Source of the DNA: Progne subis subis
Taxonomy: Eukaryota > Chordata > Aves > Passeriformes > Hirundinidae
Direction: 5' to 3'
NCBI GenBank assembly: GCA_022316685.1
Contig: JAKJHU010000036.1
Span: forward strand, 2,615,036-2,679,035
Length of the DNA stretch: 64,000 bases
Below are positions 27,501 through 39,599 of the stretch, piece by piece. Made by a program: the position numbers and the translations under genes. The notes beneath the pieces were generated by a model, which did no database searches, was not told where the DNA came from, and was given only the letters and a program-made list of their open reading frames with translations. Positions within the stretch are counted from its first letter, which is position 1. Each line of letters begins with the position of its first letter.

Positions 27501-30028
27501 AGCTCTGGGACACACTGCACAGTGCCCCAAAGGTCTGTCCTCGCTGATCTTGGACCACAGCGAGGAATGGCACTGTCAAAGGGTCCTGAAGGACAATGCC
27601 TTCCCTTTTTACTTCCCTGGGGCTCCCATCCACCTGCCTCTGCTGCTTACATCCCCAGCAGCAGAGCAATAAAAGAGGCAGTGGTATTTCATGTGGGATC
27701 ACTGAATGATTCCAAACTACCCAAACTATTCTGGAGCTCATTTGTTCCTCCACTGTTTTCTCCAAACGGCAGTTTGATGGAGTCGCTGTGTTAAAAACAT
27801 GTCTCTGTCTCTGAGCCGCTTGTGCTTCTGTGCTCCTAAGAGCAGCTGTCCCACAGAAAGTGTGTTGTACTTCATGCATCCTACAACAGCACTGAGCTGA
27901 TGAGATGAGATAAAGTGGCATGCTAAAAGGAGGTTCATCTCTGGATGAAAATGAAAAAAAGTAATCATGACAAACAACATCATTTAATTCTTTAGAAAAA
28001 AAACCTAAGCATTGAAGAACCATTAAAAAAAAAAACAAAAACAAAAACAAAACAGTCAAATACACTGTTGGTGATCATCCCTTCATGCTTTCTTCAGCTC
28101 AGCCTATATGCAGAAATGCTAGATTATATAGGCTAGGTGTTAGAAGAAAAGTTCTAATGAGCAAAACAGTATGGATGCAAATGAGACTCCCAACATAGAC
28201 ACTAAATGGAGGAGATGGCAGCAAACAAAGTGGGCTCCCTGACTGATCTTGGACGAGTCCAGTCAGCTGCCAGCAGAGACTATCTACTGCAGCTGGCCTT
28301 GGGTCAATGATCTGGAAAGCCTACAGGGCTGTTTCCCCAGCGTTCTCTTGGCCTCAGCGAGGTCACAGGGATGCCTCCTGCCAGTGCAAGTCTCCACATG
28401 GCTTTTCCCAGGCAGACATGGACCAGGCCACCTCCTCGCATCCCAACCAAAGGCAGCAGAACCAAAGGCAGCACAAGATACAGGAGGTCAGCACTGCTGG
28501 AAACTTGGCCTTGAAGTCACCTCTGAGACTAACTGCTCTAGAAGTCAGCAGGTTTTCACCCCTTTGTCCCTCAGAAAACAATCATTCTGAATATGTTTTC
28601 CTTGAAAATGCACTAACACACATCCTCATGGGTTCTTCAGGCTGATTACTGTTTAAAAAAAAAAAAAAGCACTGCACGTCTGACAAATATTAGAATAAAT
28701 GGTGTGAACAGTAGAACAGTGTGTGCTGGGAAAGAGAAGCATCCAGGAACCTTTTCAAGTTGGCAATTCTGCAGCTTAGCAGAGGAGACTGGTGACATCC
28801 CAATAATCTTCTGGCCCTCTTCACAAAAAAAAAAAAAAAAGAAAAAAAAAAAAGAAGTAGTGAAACAAAGCCCACACCATTTCAGCTGAGAGGAAAGGAA
28901 CAGAGATTTATACTGTCTATACTTTCCAAACCCTTTAATTCTGAAGAGTTCAATTTAATTCTGACTGAGCTCAATTTCTGCAGATGAAAGAAGGAAAGTG
29001 GAGAATTATTACAGATGTCTACTGAAAAATCCTAAGGCTTGCATCGTCTTCATCACGGATGGCAAAATATCAGGAAGACAAAAACCATTATCTGACAGAA
29101 CCTAGAGAAATTAAAGACAATGGTCATTAAAGCACTGCTTATTGTTATTGGTTCACAGTACTTTGTTTTCCCAGAGCAGGAAAATGAGCTCAAGAGAAAA
29201 AAACATAGTGTGGTGAAAGAAATAAACAAAGATATACTTTCCAATTATGCTCTAAAGAGAGTTTGAAAATCCACACAATGGAACTGAAAGGAAAGAGAAA
29301 GAGGAGGGAATATGAACTGCTGAGAGTACGCCAAAATATTTGTCATCCCTTGAATCTACCCCGAAAGGTTAGTATTATTTTTAAGAACACATTCCTTTAA
29401 GGAAAAGAATAATTTCCTAGCAGAGGTAATTTCTGTATGGTCATAAACTCTCTCAAGAGAAGCAGAAACCCCAACAGTGAAGTCAACAAAATCAAGGCAG
29501 AAGGAGAGGAGGAGGAAATCTGCAGATGAGTCCTCAGGGCAAGCCCAAGATTGACCTGCCCCTGGAAGGAAAGAGATATGGAAAAGCCTGGCAGATAGCA
29601 ACAGCTGAGTAGGTAAAGATCTGTGTAGAAAAATGTCAACAAGGAAAGGGAGTAGAAAACAGGTAAATGTTTACTAGAGATCACCCCTCTAGGACAGATG
29701 ACATTAGAGAAGGCTGACTCACCCTGGTCAACTAAAGGTTTGATTAATCGGCACTATATCAGATTTTTATGGAGATGAAGACAGGCCAAAATGTTGTCAC
29801 CTGCCTTGTGGCCCTCAATACAGAATTAGTGAATTTTCAGTTCTGAAAATTTTTCAGGCACTCTAGCAACACTTTAGTTAATTAAGGGCTGTTATAGAGA
29901 AAAGAGTCCCTCTTGCTGCTTCTATATCAAACTCTCAGGCCAGCAGTGTCTCCAGGTCACAAGCTGCACTGGAACCTGATCAGTGCAATGAAGAAAACAT
30001 CACCAACTTTTCAAGTTAAAAATACCAA

Positions 30029-30053
30029 TTTTTTTTTTTTTTTTTTTTTTTTT
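30029..30053. repeat. Homopolymer T tract, 25 bp
   Basis: A run of T followed by AATTTTAATTTTAATTT, i.e. a short ATTTTA-type array. Confidence 0.9.
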
Positions 30054-31415
30054 AATTTTAATTTTAATTTACTAAGAGGCTACGAATTTCATTTTTCTGG
30101 AATTTTAAGTGGCAGGATGTTGCCCAGGAGGGAAGCATGGTACATGAGCTAGGTGGCAGGTCTCATGCCTCCCTAAAAGGAAGACAGAGCTCATCAGTCT
30201 GAATAACCACTATGCCAGGACCTCATCTAGAAGCTTCACAAGTTACAAATTTCTGTGTGCTCCTAAGCCCCTCTGGCACGCCTGGGAATTAAGGGTGCCC
30301 AGAATCTCTGGATGAATCTCTGTGTATCACGACAATTTGATCCACTGTCATCTGGAGAACACACCACCCTTCCCACTGAGTGGCCAAGGCTGATACTTGG
30401 CTCACTGGGACCATTTAATGTGTTAAACAACTTTTATTGCTAGGCATTCTTTAACATTGGAAAAAAATTAATAGACTCAGTACTTCAATATGTTATGAGG
30501 TTAAAATGCTGTTTTTCAAAGTAAGTGATGATACTTCATATGAGTTCAGGAAGAAAGAAAGAAAGAAATCCTGCAATATTAGTCTATATATTCAGTTTAT
30601 CAATTCTAAGCAATGAGTCATGGCTATAACCAATGGACATAAAGACTCCTGAAACAAAATAGTTGTCTTTCATCACAACACTTGCAGCTAAGTGTTCAAG
30701 TTTCTTTTGCTATCTGCCTTCTCAATAGTTAAACTTTTGTCAGTCTGTTTTTCAGTCTATAGACAGCTGAAGGACTATTTTACCAGACAGTGTGCATAGT
30801 GCCAAACCCATTTTCAGCACATAAGTATATTCATATTGTGGGAATCAGCGAGAAAATCTGTGTGCAAGAAAATCCAGTTTGGTGTTCCTTTGCTTTAATA
30901 AATCCATTACATTAGTCCTGAAATGTGATCCGTGTGATTACTAGCATGGGTGGAAACATTTTGTTGTGCAGGGACTAAATGGAGTTAGAAATCTTAATTT
31001 AACACTACCTCATTCACACTCTCAAGAAGTCAGATCGTGCTGTTATGTGCTGTCAGTACAAAAGAGAATTTAAACCAGTTTCTAACACACAGTTCATCAA
31101 CAGTTTGACTGGGGCTGCCTTTTGATAACAACATATTCATCTGCTAATATTAAAAGTGTTCTTCATTGTTTTATGAGTTTGGAGCCATGAAACTGGAATT
31201 TTAAGGACTGATAAACACATACTAAGCCAAAACCAGCTGTTTCTCCTTGGGAGGTTTTGGGCTTAAGGTTTTGGTTTTCAGTAGCTCTTTCTTCTGAAGC
31301 AACTAACTCAATATTGCTTCCCACCAGAATCCAAAGCTTGGGTTTTGTTTGAATGCCACTTCTTACAGTTTTTTATGACTTTGGTGCAAATCTTGATCTA
31401 TTTGAGGTTATTAGC

Positions 31416-31450
31416 AAAAAAAAAAAAAAAAAAAAAAATTAAAAAAAAAA
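31416..31450. repeat. Interrupted A tract
   Basis: Twenty-three A, then TT, then ten A. Confidence 0.9.
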
Positions 31451-32538
31451 TTAGTTTACCATAAGGCATGACTTCTGACTCTATAGTTTCTTTACTCAGA
31501 GTTCAGAAATTTTAAAAAAAAAGAAAAAGTTTCTTTAATCCTCAATTCAAATTTCATGTCCATAGAAAATCAGTCCATAAGAGCATAACAATAGCTGCAT
31601 ATTTAAGTATTTATCGGGAGATGCACATTTCATGTGATGTAGGTCATAACACTCAGTATTTTAACTAACAGGTGTGTTTAGGTCTCCATCATACCATTGC
31701 CTAATTCATAACAAGAGAAATATGCACTACCATAACGGGACTCTTTGAGGTGATACTTTGAGAAAAATAGTAACTTTTTCAATATCATCAAAAGGGTTCA
31801 GGGAAGTGCAAATACACGCCCCCCCCCTTCCCCCCTCTGCCACATACACACCACTCCCACACCTCTGTCCTCCACCAGGGTTCTGAGATATCAAAAACTA
31901 AATGAGTTTTGAGTTTTATTTCTCTTAAAATAATTTTTATTAAATGAGGTCAGGAAGATCACTTAAGGAAAACTATCACAACTCAGTGAATCTGGGATAT
32001 TTGGATCAAATCTGAAATTCAGCTCACTGAAATTTCCAAGCTTCTGCTAGGTAAGTTAGACTTTGCAATTTTTCTACAATTCCAGCAAAGTTTTATGGTC
32101 TTTTCCCTAGCTTTTTGAATTACAACTTTTACAGAGTGAAATCATTGCCATAAAGTGCTGAATTATCACATTGCAAAGATATGTAATGCACTCATCATAA
32201 AACACTCTCAAAATAGAAATCTCTCAAGAATATCTTAGTTTGAAGATTCACATTCAGCATCAAAACTGAAAGGAAGTAAAAGACAAAACCAAGAAATTCT
32301 GAGAAATTTCTGCAGCGATCTCCTAGAATATCAACATGATCAATATTCCTTCTTTTCCCCCAGTATACTGGCAATAACAAACCTCAGGCCCAAACACCTA
32401 TCTGAGCCATCTTGAGTTATCAAAACTGGAAGCTCAGGAGACTCTTGTGCTTGTGGCCTAGCTTGGCAGGTAAAACGTCCCTTCTAATCTACATTCACTT
32501 CTTTTCTGTTGTTTCGAAATTCAACCCTTACAAACAAA

Positions 32539-32543
32539 TGCTC
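32539..32543. repeat. Target-site duplication, left side of LTR copy 2
   Basis: TGCTC, identical to 32936-32940, immediately flanks the LTR. Confidence 0.8.
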
Positions 32544-32803
32544 TGTTACCCTGGTTTTTCTGAGTTTTTTAAGGCCTTTTTGAATTTCATAAATGGAGTC
32601 AGATCTTTTAGTTACTGTAGAATATTAGAGCAGTTTTCTACCTTTTCCCACAGATGTAACATAAACAAATCCTTTGTTTTTCATTCTCTGTCCTTTGTTT
32701 GCATATTTCTAACCTGAAAACAATTGTAACTGACAGTTGGTTTAGCCACTTGGCTGAAAGGTGAAAAACCCCAGAAGCCAATCTTCTGCTAGACCCACAA
32801 ATG

Positions 32804-32810
32804 TATATAA
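32804..32810 (+). promoter_or_regulatory. TATA box of LTR copy 2
   Basis: TATATAA lies within ATGTATATAAAGTAAG. Copy 1 has a matching TATAAAA on the minus strand. Confidence 0.6.
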
Positions 32811-32817
32811 AGTAAGA

Positions 32818-32823
32818 AATAAA
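32818..32823 (+). promoter_or_regulatory. AATAAA of LTR copy 2
   Basis: The signal begins 7 bases after the end of the TATA box (GAAATAAAACAAAG). The same order is kept in copy 1. Confidence 0.55.
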
Positions 32824-32935
32824 ACAAAGAGGCTCTCTCTCCGCCTGTCTCAGCTGTGAGCTGGATCGGAGAAGGACCTCTGCCCGTGCGAAAATCTCTT
32901 GTCTGCGTGTGACTGCTTTGTGTGTCTCAGTGACA

Positions 32936-32940
32936 TGCTC
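32936..32940. repeat. Target-site duplication, right side of LTR copy 2
   Basis: TGCTC, identical to 32539-32543. Confidence 0.8.
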
Positions 32941-33479
32941 AGCTTTTGCAAGAGCTTTTTAATAGACCTCCCAGCTGTGACAGAGTACAAAATTATCAAA
33001 GCATGAACTATCAAAAATAGTATCTGCTAATTCCAGAGGTTCATACATACCACATACTGCATAGAGCATGGTACATAAAGCATGCTGAAGTACAGCAGAT
33101 AAGCACCTCTCTTTTTTAGCTACACACCACTGTACATAACCTGTAACTCAGACCGGAACATTTCACTGTGTAGTTGGCTGATAAAGATTTTCCCAGTCCT
33201 AAAATGCTTCGCTTCCTAAGGCCTTGCAAGGAGGTCAGTCTCTTGGAGGCATAAACTGTTGGCTTTATTCCAGTGTTCAGCAACATACATGCCTAGGGTG
33301 CAGGAGCTCTCTGGAGCTAACTCCAAATTGAGTTGCTTTGTCAACCCTCCTCAAGCTGCAAAAAGTCAAATACAAAGACTGGAGAAATTGCACTGTTCTG
33401 ATATTTCCAAATTTCAGAAAAGGAGCTTAGGTAACTTTAATGAAGTTCAGATTTGATTCAAATTTTCCAATGTTATTAA

Positions 33480-33600
33480 ATTTGGAATTGTTCCTGTCTC
33501 CTTACTACCCCCATCACTCTTCTGGATCTCCTCTATTTCTGAATCACCTTCTGCATGGCAAGGCAGTTCCAGAATACTGTGGTCATCCTTTCTATTTATG
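33480..33600 (-). mobile_element. Possible decayed CR1 fragment
   Basis: On the plus strand, CACTCTTCTGGATCTCCTCT and then GCAGTTCCAGAATACTGTGG recall the antisense CR1 segment that normally reads CTTCTGG...CTCCA...ACAGTATTC. The match is patchy and was judged by eye only. Confidence 0.3.
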
Positions 33601-36600
33601 AAGACAGTATTAGTTGAAGAGGAGATAGAGCCAACAATTTTAGGGTGCTTTTAATTCTTTCATTTCCCAGGTTTTTTGTGTGACTTTTTCACTCTCAGCT
33701 TCTGCACAAAAGAGATGGAATAGTAACTATCCAAAAGGGAGAAAAGATAATCCATGGAGTGACACATTCATTTAATTAATGTTTTCCTTTCAAAAGCACA
33801 ACAATTACATCTGCAGGGCTTTGACATTCAACTACATTAAAACCCTACTATTTTCCATGGAGAAAATAGAATGTAATGATGAAACTTCTTTTATGAATAA
33901 TATTTCCTTTTAATCCGTTTTAATGATATTTCCAGAATAACTATTTAATTTCATAGGGGACAAATAAAAACAAAGAAAGGTTTTTTTAAAGCATTTAAAC
34001 AAGGAGGCAATCTCTCATACCCAAATTTGCATTTACTTCAAAATTTTGTAGCTGAACTCAAATCCCATCACAGTCCTTCCACTGACCCTTAAAATCAATC
34101 ATTATACCACTACAGATCCCAATCAAAATAGTCCTAATGGTCTTTACATACCTTTAAAGTACCTGTCATGCAAAACAGAATAAACCCTAATTAATGACAC
34201 AGTAAAAGTTAGTTCATAGTTGTGGATGCTTTGTAGCTTTAATGAGATTCAAAGAGAAGATGCAAGGATTTGGTTCAGAATTTTGTCTTCACCAGGGCTC
34301 TACCAGACACATGCTAGGAATCAAGACTGATCTACCTGCTGCTTTGTAGCTCTCTCACTATTTCTTCATGTCCCTTCATCCGTCCACATCCTTCTGTGTC
34401 CTCCCTGCTCTGTGGTGTTGTCTGGAGCAGGGACTGTATGTTTGCTCCATGGCTGAACGATGCCTGGCACAGGTGGGTCAGGGCCACTGAGCAGGACTTC
34501 TCAGGTGTCCCAGCTAAATAACATTCACAATGCAGCCAGTGGCAACTGCATGTGCACCAGGTCCTGACCTACTGGAGCATGCTAAACTGACGATTGCTCC
34601 TCCACCACACTGTTTGAAATTGCATATTGTGTGTGCATGCCGGAAATTTCACATTAGTTTAGCACCTGAAAGGCTTTCCAGAAGGTTGATCCGAAGTAGA
34701 ATCTGTTTGCATAAAATCTGTTTAAAAAATTAGTACATCAGTTACTATCACATACAGGAGATTTTTCAAAAGGGGAATTTGTTATTCATAGCATCTGAGG
34801 ACTAAACTGTTTCCTGAGCTTTTGAAGATATTCTCTTTGTTTGCAAAATTTTTTAATTAATATATCTGATATACTTTGTCTGATATGCTTTCATAAAACC
34901 AACTATAAATTCTATCTAAAATTAAATTTTAAAGAAAAACCTGTTTAAAAAAACCCCCTCTTTGGGTACTTATCTGCATGTTCTTTATTTAATTAAGGGA
35001 CATAATTTTGTATTAGGATTCTACACAAGACTTACTGAAATATTTGCAGATCATCTGGAAGATTGAAAGGAAACTTGGTAAGTTCCTGCGGCTTTGGAAC
35101 CTTGTAATAGGATGGGTTAGGCATAGGATCTAGTGGAAACAGACAGTGGCTAAACATGTACCTTCTCCAAACTGCTACCATTTTCCAAATAAGCAAAAAA
35201 AAAAACCGGAATTTTAAATCACAAATTAAATGTAAACCTCTTCTACCTGAGCATCAACCTCCTTCATAAAAAATGGTGGTACATAAGCTTTGTTTGGTCT
35301 GCTGTAAATAAAAGAAAAAAGAATCTAACAGTGTAGTCGTTTAATATTTCTACCTCCTTTATTTTCTCTGCTTAACTCATATATGGAAAGACTTGCACAA
35401 AAACTGACTGCTCTAATAAAACCAGATAAAATCTAATACAGCATGCTGAGAGCTGAGTAGAACAACTAGAATTACACCGAGCTCTTTGTTGGCATCAGGA
35501 GAAAAAGAATTAGAAATATCTTTTGTCACCTGGTTTTCAGACCCTGCCAGGCTCACCCACTAGGCATTACACAAGTTATATAAATACTGTGTGTGCAGAT
35601 TTTTTTCTTTTTTTTTTGCCTATTGGCAATTTTTTTTCCCAATCTTAACTTACCAGTAAGCTCTTATAATCATAGTTAGGCCACTGAAGAGCAGTGAGCT
35701 CATTTTCAAAGAAGCAGATCACTTACAGCTCCCTGGGACTCAGAGATTTTCAGAAACCAAGAGCTGAAACTCATCTGTACTTCTGATTCTGAAATTTTCA
35801 ACATAAGTACTTGAAGGCAGACTAAAAAACTCAAAATATGTACAGCTGGCAGATGAGCATTACATCAGGACTTTGAAAAGGTGCCTCAGCTGAGACTCTT
35901 TGGTGGCCTCCAAAGAAAATTCCATGCCTGGCTCTGTCTGTGCTCTACGTGTTACAAGGCATGCACCCATTTGTGCTAATGATTACTGTCTTGACTAAGA
36001 AATAATTTTTTTTTTAAATTAATAACACAGCAATTGACTTTTTAAATTGATGCAATCAACTTTTTTCCTAGACTGTACAGCTAAAATTACTCAAGGGCAG
36101 CAATTCTGGTATTTGCTGTGATCCAGCATCATGGCTTCTTTCACAGGATCAGCACCCGAGATGAACAGAAATACAGAAAGTATCAAATGATTGTGCATAC
36201 CTCCTCAACACTCATTTGGAGATGTTGAGTTGAACTCCCAGGGTATCAGACCTACACCATTGGACATTTCACATCTTGGGAGGATTTAAAAAGTATGGTG
36301 TTTATATAAGCAGCTGCCAAGCTGTAGAACAGAAAATAACAAACTTCTGTGCTTCTATTCATATGTGGATGTGCAAAATTTGTAAGTTGCAGAGGTGAAA
36401 AATCTCTCCCTATACTTATAGCTGCCTGCACATAATCCTGCAGGTTGGGTTTGGTTGATTTCTCCTTGATAAATATGTTCTACTGGCTACAATCTGTAAT
36501 TCTCTGAGTCCTTTCGAATGGTCACTAGCAGCTCTAGCAAGCAGCGTTGTTGAACAACTAGGACAGATTTCCCTCTGTAAATGTTAATGGCATATTTGAA

Positions 36601-37024
36601 AAGACACAGAGTACTTCTGAGGAACTTTTTCAAGAGCTTAAAAGTTTAACGATGTCAGGACATCTCTCTGTCCTTGCTTGTTCTCTTTCTGAATTGCCCT
36701 TATGGAGGTAGTGAGAATTATCACCAGGGATAAAGAAATTCCTTGTTTTATAACCCATAAAATCAGCATATTGCTCCCAAGGTTGTTTCTGTTTTGAGTC
36801 ATCAGGTTTGTCAAGGTGTCATCTGCCACATCCAGCAGCAGATGTCCCCCAGGGAGGCTGATGCCCTACAGCAGTCTGTTACATGGCTGATCCCTTCAAG
36901 GTTCAATCCTCAACACAGTCTTTGCTGGAGTAGGAGTTTGTTGGTAAACACAGAACAACCACCCATTGCACTGCACTTCCCAGCACACCAGTGAACACCA
37001 TATAATTGACAGATATTTGGTTGC

Positions 37025-37048
37025 TTTTTTTTTTTTTTTTTTTTTTTT
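37025..37048. repeat. Homopolymer T tract, 24 bp
   Basis: An uninterrupted run of T. Confidence 0.9.
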
Positions 37049-38464
37049 CTCCTCAGCACCTTGGTGCCAGGGCATAGCAAGAGTAAAGCTAATCACGAAG
37101 AAAGTTCATGAGGACTCCTAAGGCTGAGGCACCCTGGAAGGGCCCTGACTCTTGGGGCCTTCAACAGACCTGGACTCCCAAGGCCGTTGCACAGTCAGTC
37201 ACTGAATGCAGCAAAACTCTAAGTACAGCAAGAAATATAATAATAGGAAGCACTGAGACCATGCCAGCCTCATCTATAGATGTGTATTTTAAAGGCACTA
37301 GGTGTAGACCTGCCTAACAGCTTGCCTTCAGCACACACTTAATTTGGTAGAATTTTTCCAGTTTTGTTTCCTCTGGCATTTTGATTTTATCTTTGGGAAT
37401 GAAAATGGTGAAGAAGTAAGAAATTTCAGCAGAGATTTCAGCAGAACTATGATACGGAGGACAAATCTTGGCACAAAATCACAGCCACTAATGAAAACAC
37501 TCCCTAGGTAACTTGCTCGTAGACTGTACATTGAATCTGCAAGCTGTAATCTAACACCACAGCTGTAACCACCACAGTCACAAACACAACATTTAAATCT
37601 CTTTATAATGATGAGGAGCTGGGTGTTGAAACCTACAAAACCTAAGATGTGAATTGGCTTGACCTTAGGAGCAGCCTGAGAGAACAGCACCTGTTGCTGC
37701 AGGCTCCAATCTGTAGTTAGGCTGCCGGGTTATCGTTACCATGCGGGATGGCTCAAATAACCATAGGGAGAACTCCGGTTTCTTCAGAGGGCTTATAGCA
37801 AAGGTTCATTGAAAGACAAGGTCTTTTATACAGTATTTCAGTACTATGCTTGTTATTAGTTGTTGCAGACCAATGCCTCTCAGTAAATATCTTTACCAGT
37901 AAACAACTTGGAAAAACACCAGGTGTCAGGAAGAAGATATCTACACGGACTGTTTTGGGCTCCTCCTTCTGATTTCCCAGGCCCAAGTAAGAGAGTTATG
38001 TCCTTGGCTTTTCCCACAGGCTTCAAGCTACTGCTTGGAGCCTAAAATCTAATTTCTGACCACTGTCAGTTCCCACACCAGGTCACAATTTTTTATTTTT
38101 AAGATAACCCCTGAAAGGCTCAAAAATTCAGATCGCTGTATGTGATAACCCTTCTTAAAGGACCACCTGAGCCTCTGCTTTCTAATGAAGTCTTTTCAAG
38201 ATTGACTGTCATTCTGCACATACTGTGAACCCTATCAAATATCTGGGTAGTCCTACTTTGCTCTTAAGAATCAGCAGGGACTTTTGGAGGGAATTATGGC
38301 CTAGATTTTCATAATTACGACATAACTCCACTACAACTCCAGTAAATTCAAAGCGGTTTTTCAGCACTTTTGTTAGCATCAAAAGAATGCTACATCTAGT
38401 GAATTTCAGGAGGATTCTTGTAAAAACTGTGTGATAGCAGCAGAGCTTGCAAACATCAGCTCAT

Positions 38465-38740
38465 AAGAAAACAGCTCTGGGAAGGACATCAAGAGATTAC
38501 TTAATCCATCTCCGCCACCTAGACAGTCCCACACAGACCCAGAAGGTGTTTTGCTAACTTGCTCTTCTTTCTGAGAAAGAAGCAGGCTGTCTCCCACAGC
38601 AGCCTGCCTAAAAGTTTGTTTCTCCTGTTAGAAAGGTTCTCCCTGCTGTTTAAACTAAAACATTCTTTTTGCAATTTAATCACCTAGTTCTAATCTTACG
38701 TGTTATGCTCACAGTGAAATAATTACTCTCCTGAATTTTC
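38465..38740 (-). mobile_element. Ancient CR1-type LINE fragment, minus orientation
   Basis: The plus strand shows decayed antisense CR1/L3-like blocks: GGGAAGGACATCAAGAGATT, GTTAGAAAGGTTCTCCCTGC, then TTTGCAATTTAATCACCTAG TT and a CTAATCTTA-type stretch. The order and spacing fit the antisense CR1 end (fixed-risk preface, GTTAGAAAG..TTCC, TGCAATTTAAGCCCATT). It is much more diverged than the other CR1 copies here. Confidence 0.6.
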
Positions 38741-39038
38741 AAGGGTTTTTGAAACAGCTAGACATAGCTGAGAGAGAAATATCTTAATCACACCCCTACT
38801 TCCCAGAGCTTCGAGGGGTGCCTGAACATCCCCCACAGAGCCATCCACACTGCACATGCACTGCATGGGACATGGAGCAAGAGGTTTGTGTTCAGGCCAA
38901 GAAAATGAACCTTGAATACACATAGTGTATTGCGTATTCACAATGTTTTGTGACCTGTGAACCAAGATGTCAGCTTGGGGAGTCAGTTTTGCTGCCACTA
39001 GCACAGAATATCGATCTGTACATTGATCTAGCATCAAC

Positions 39039-39599
39039 TGTTGGAGTCCAGGGCATTCCTTTGGTTGCCCTGGAGGGTCAGAGACCTGGGCAGGGGGGTC
39101 TGGGACCCCAGCCCAGAGCTCAGAGAGACACTGGCTTTGATCTCAGTCCATGGGAGAGGCTTCTTGCACTGCAGGAAGCATTGCAGGCCCCAAGAGTGTG
39201 AAAAATAGTAGTTTAGTATATCACAGGGTGAAAAAACAGTGGGTTTGGATTTATAGCATTGAAGTGAATGGGGACAAGATGGAGAATTTGGGGCATTGTC
39301 TCCTTCTTCTTCATTTCTCCTTCCCTCACTCCATTTCTGCAGTGACGTTGGCACAAAGTAGCTAGTGAGGATTGGGTCAGAGTAAAGATGACCTTTTTAG
39401 TATTAGTGATAGACATTGGTGAGAAATAATAAATAAAGAATACGTAGCAATTAGTATAAAAGATAAGGACACCCTGAGCTCGGGAGGAGTCGCCAGATGT
39501 CCGAGCCGCAGCAAACATCTTTTAGACACTGAGAAAATTGTAAGATAAGAAACAATAAACATGAAGCATGCAACCTTGAAGACTCCGTCTTTTTCTGCA
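39039..39599 (+). mobile_element. Solo LTR, second family (561 bp)
   Basis: The element runs from TGTTGGAGTCCAGGGC to CCGTCTTTTTCTGCA, so it is TG...CA bounded. It carries CCCTGGAGGGTCAGAGACCT, a GGACAAGATGGAGAATTTGG block, ACACCCTGAGCTCGGGAGGA and AATAAA motifs at 39428-39437 and 39554-39559. The last of these is about 40 bp from the end, as expected for R/U5. I saw no convincing target-site duplication (left ATCAAC, right TTTGGC), so one boundary may be off or mutated. There is no internal retroviral sequence. Composition and end motifs resemble passerine endogenous-retrovirus LTRs. Confidence 0.7.

Larger units (their letters stand above)
22519..32538. other. Intergenic, no gene seen
   Basis: This stretch contains T/A homopolymers (24514-24564, 28824-28851, 30029-30053, 31416-31450), a two-copy 15-bp direct repeat (28445-28474), a C-rich run near 31818-31835 and a GC-richer patch at 24690-24960. 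The longest open frame of the window (27409-28065, minus, 218 codons) lies here and is unrecognised. It is treated as chance. Confidence 0.5.
32544..32935 (+). mobile_element. Solo LTR, family X copy 2 (plus orientation)
   Basis: This is a 392-bp element bounded by TG (TGTTACCCTGG) and CA (CTCAGTGACA), flanked by a perfect TGCTC direct repeat (32539-32543 and 32936-32940). It is the opposite-orientation copy of 2799-3191. It has a TATA box (32804-32810), AATAAA (32818-32823), a CTCT/CCGCCTGTCTC region and GTGCGAAAATCTCTTGTCTG near the end, i.e. U3-R-U5 layout. There are no internal genes, so it is a solo LTR left by recombination. I cannot name the family. Target length and ends fit an avian endogenous retrovirus. 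Confidence 0.88.
32941..38464. other. Intergenic, no gene seen
   Basis: AT-rich sequence with a T tract at 37025-37048 and a possible decayed CR1 at about 33480-33600. No recognisable coding or RNA feature. Confidence 0.5.
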
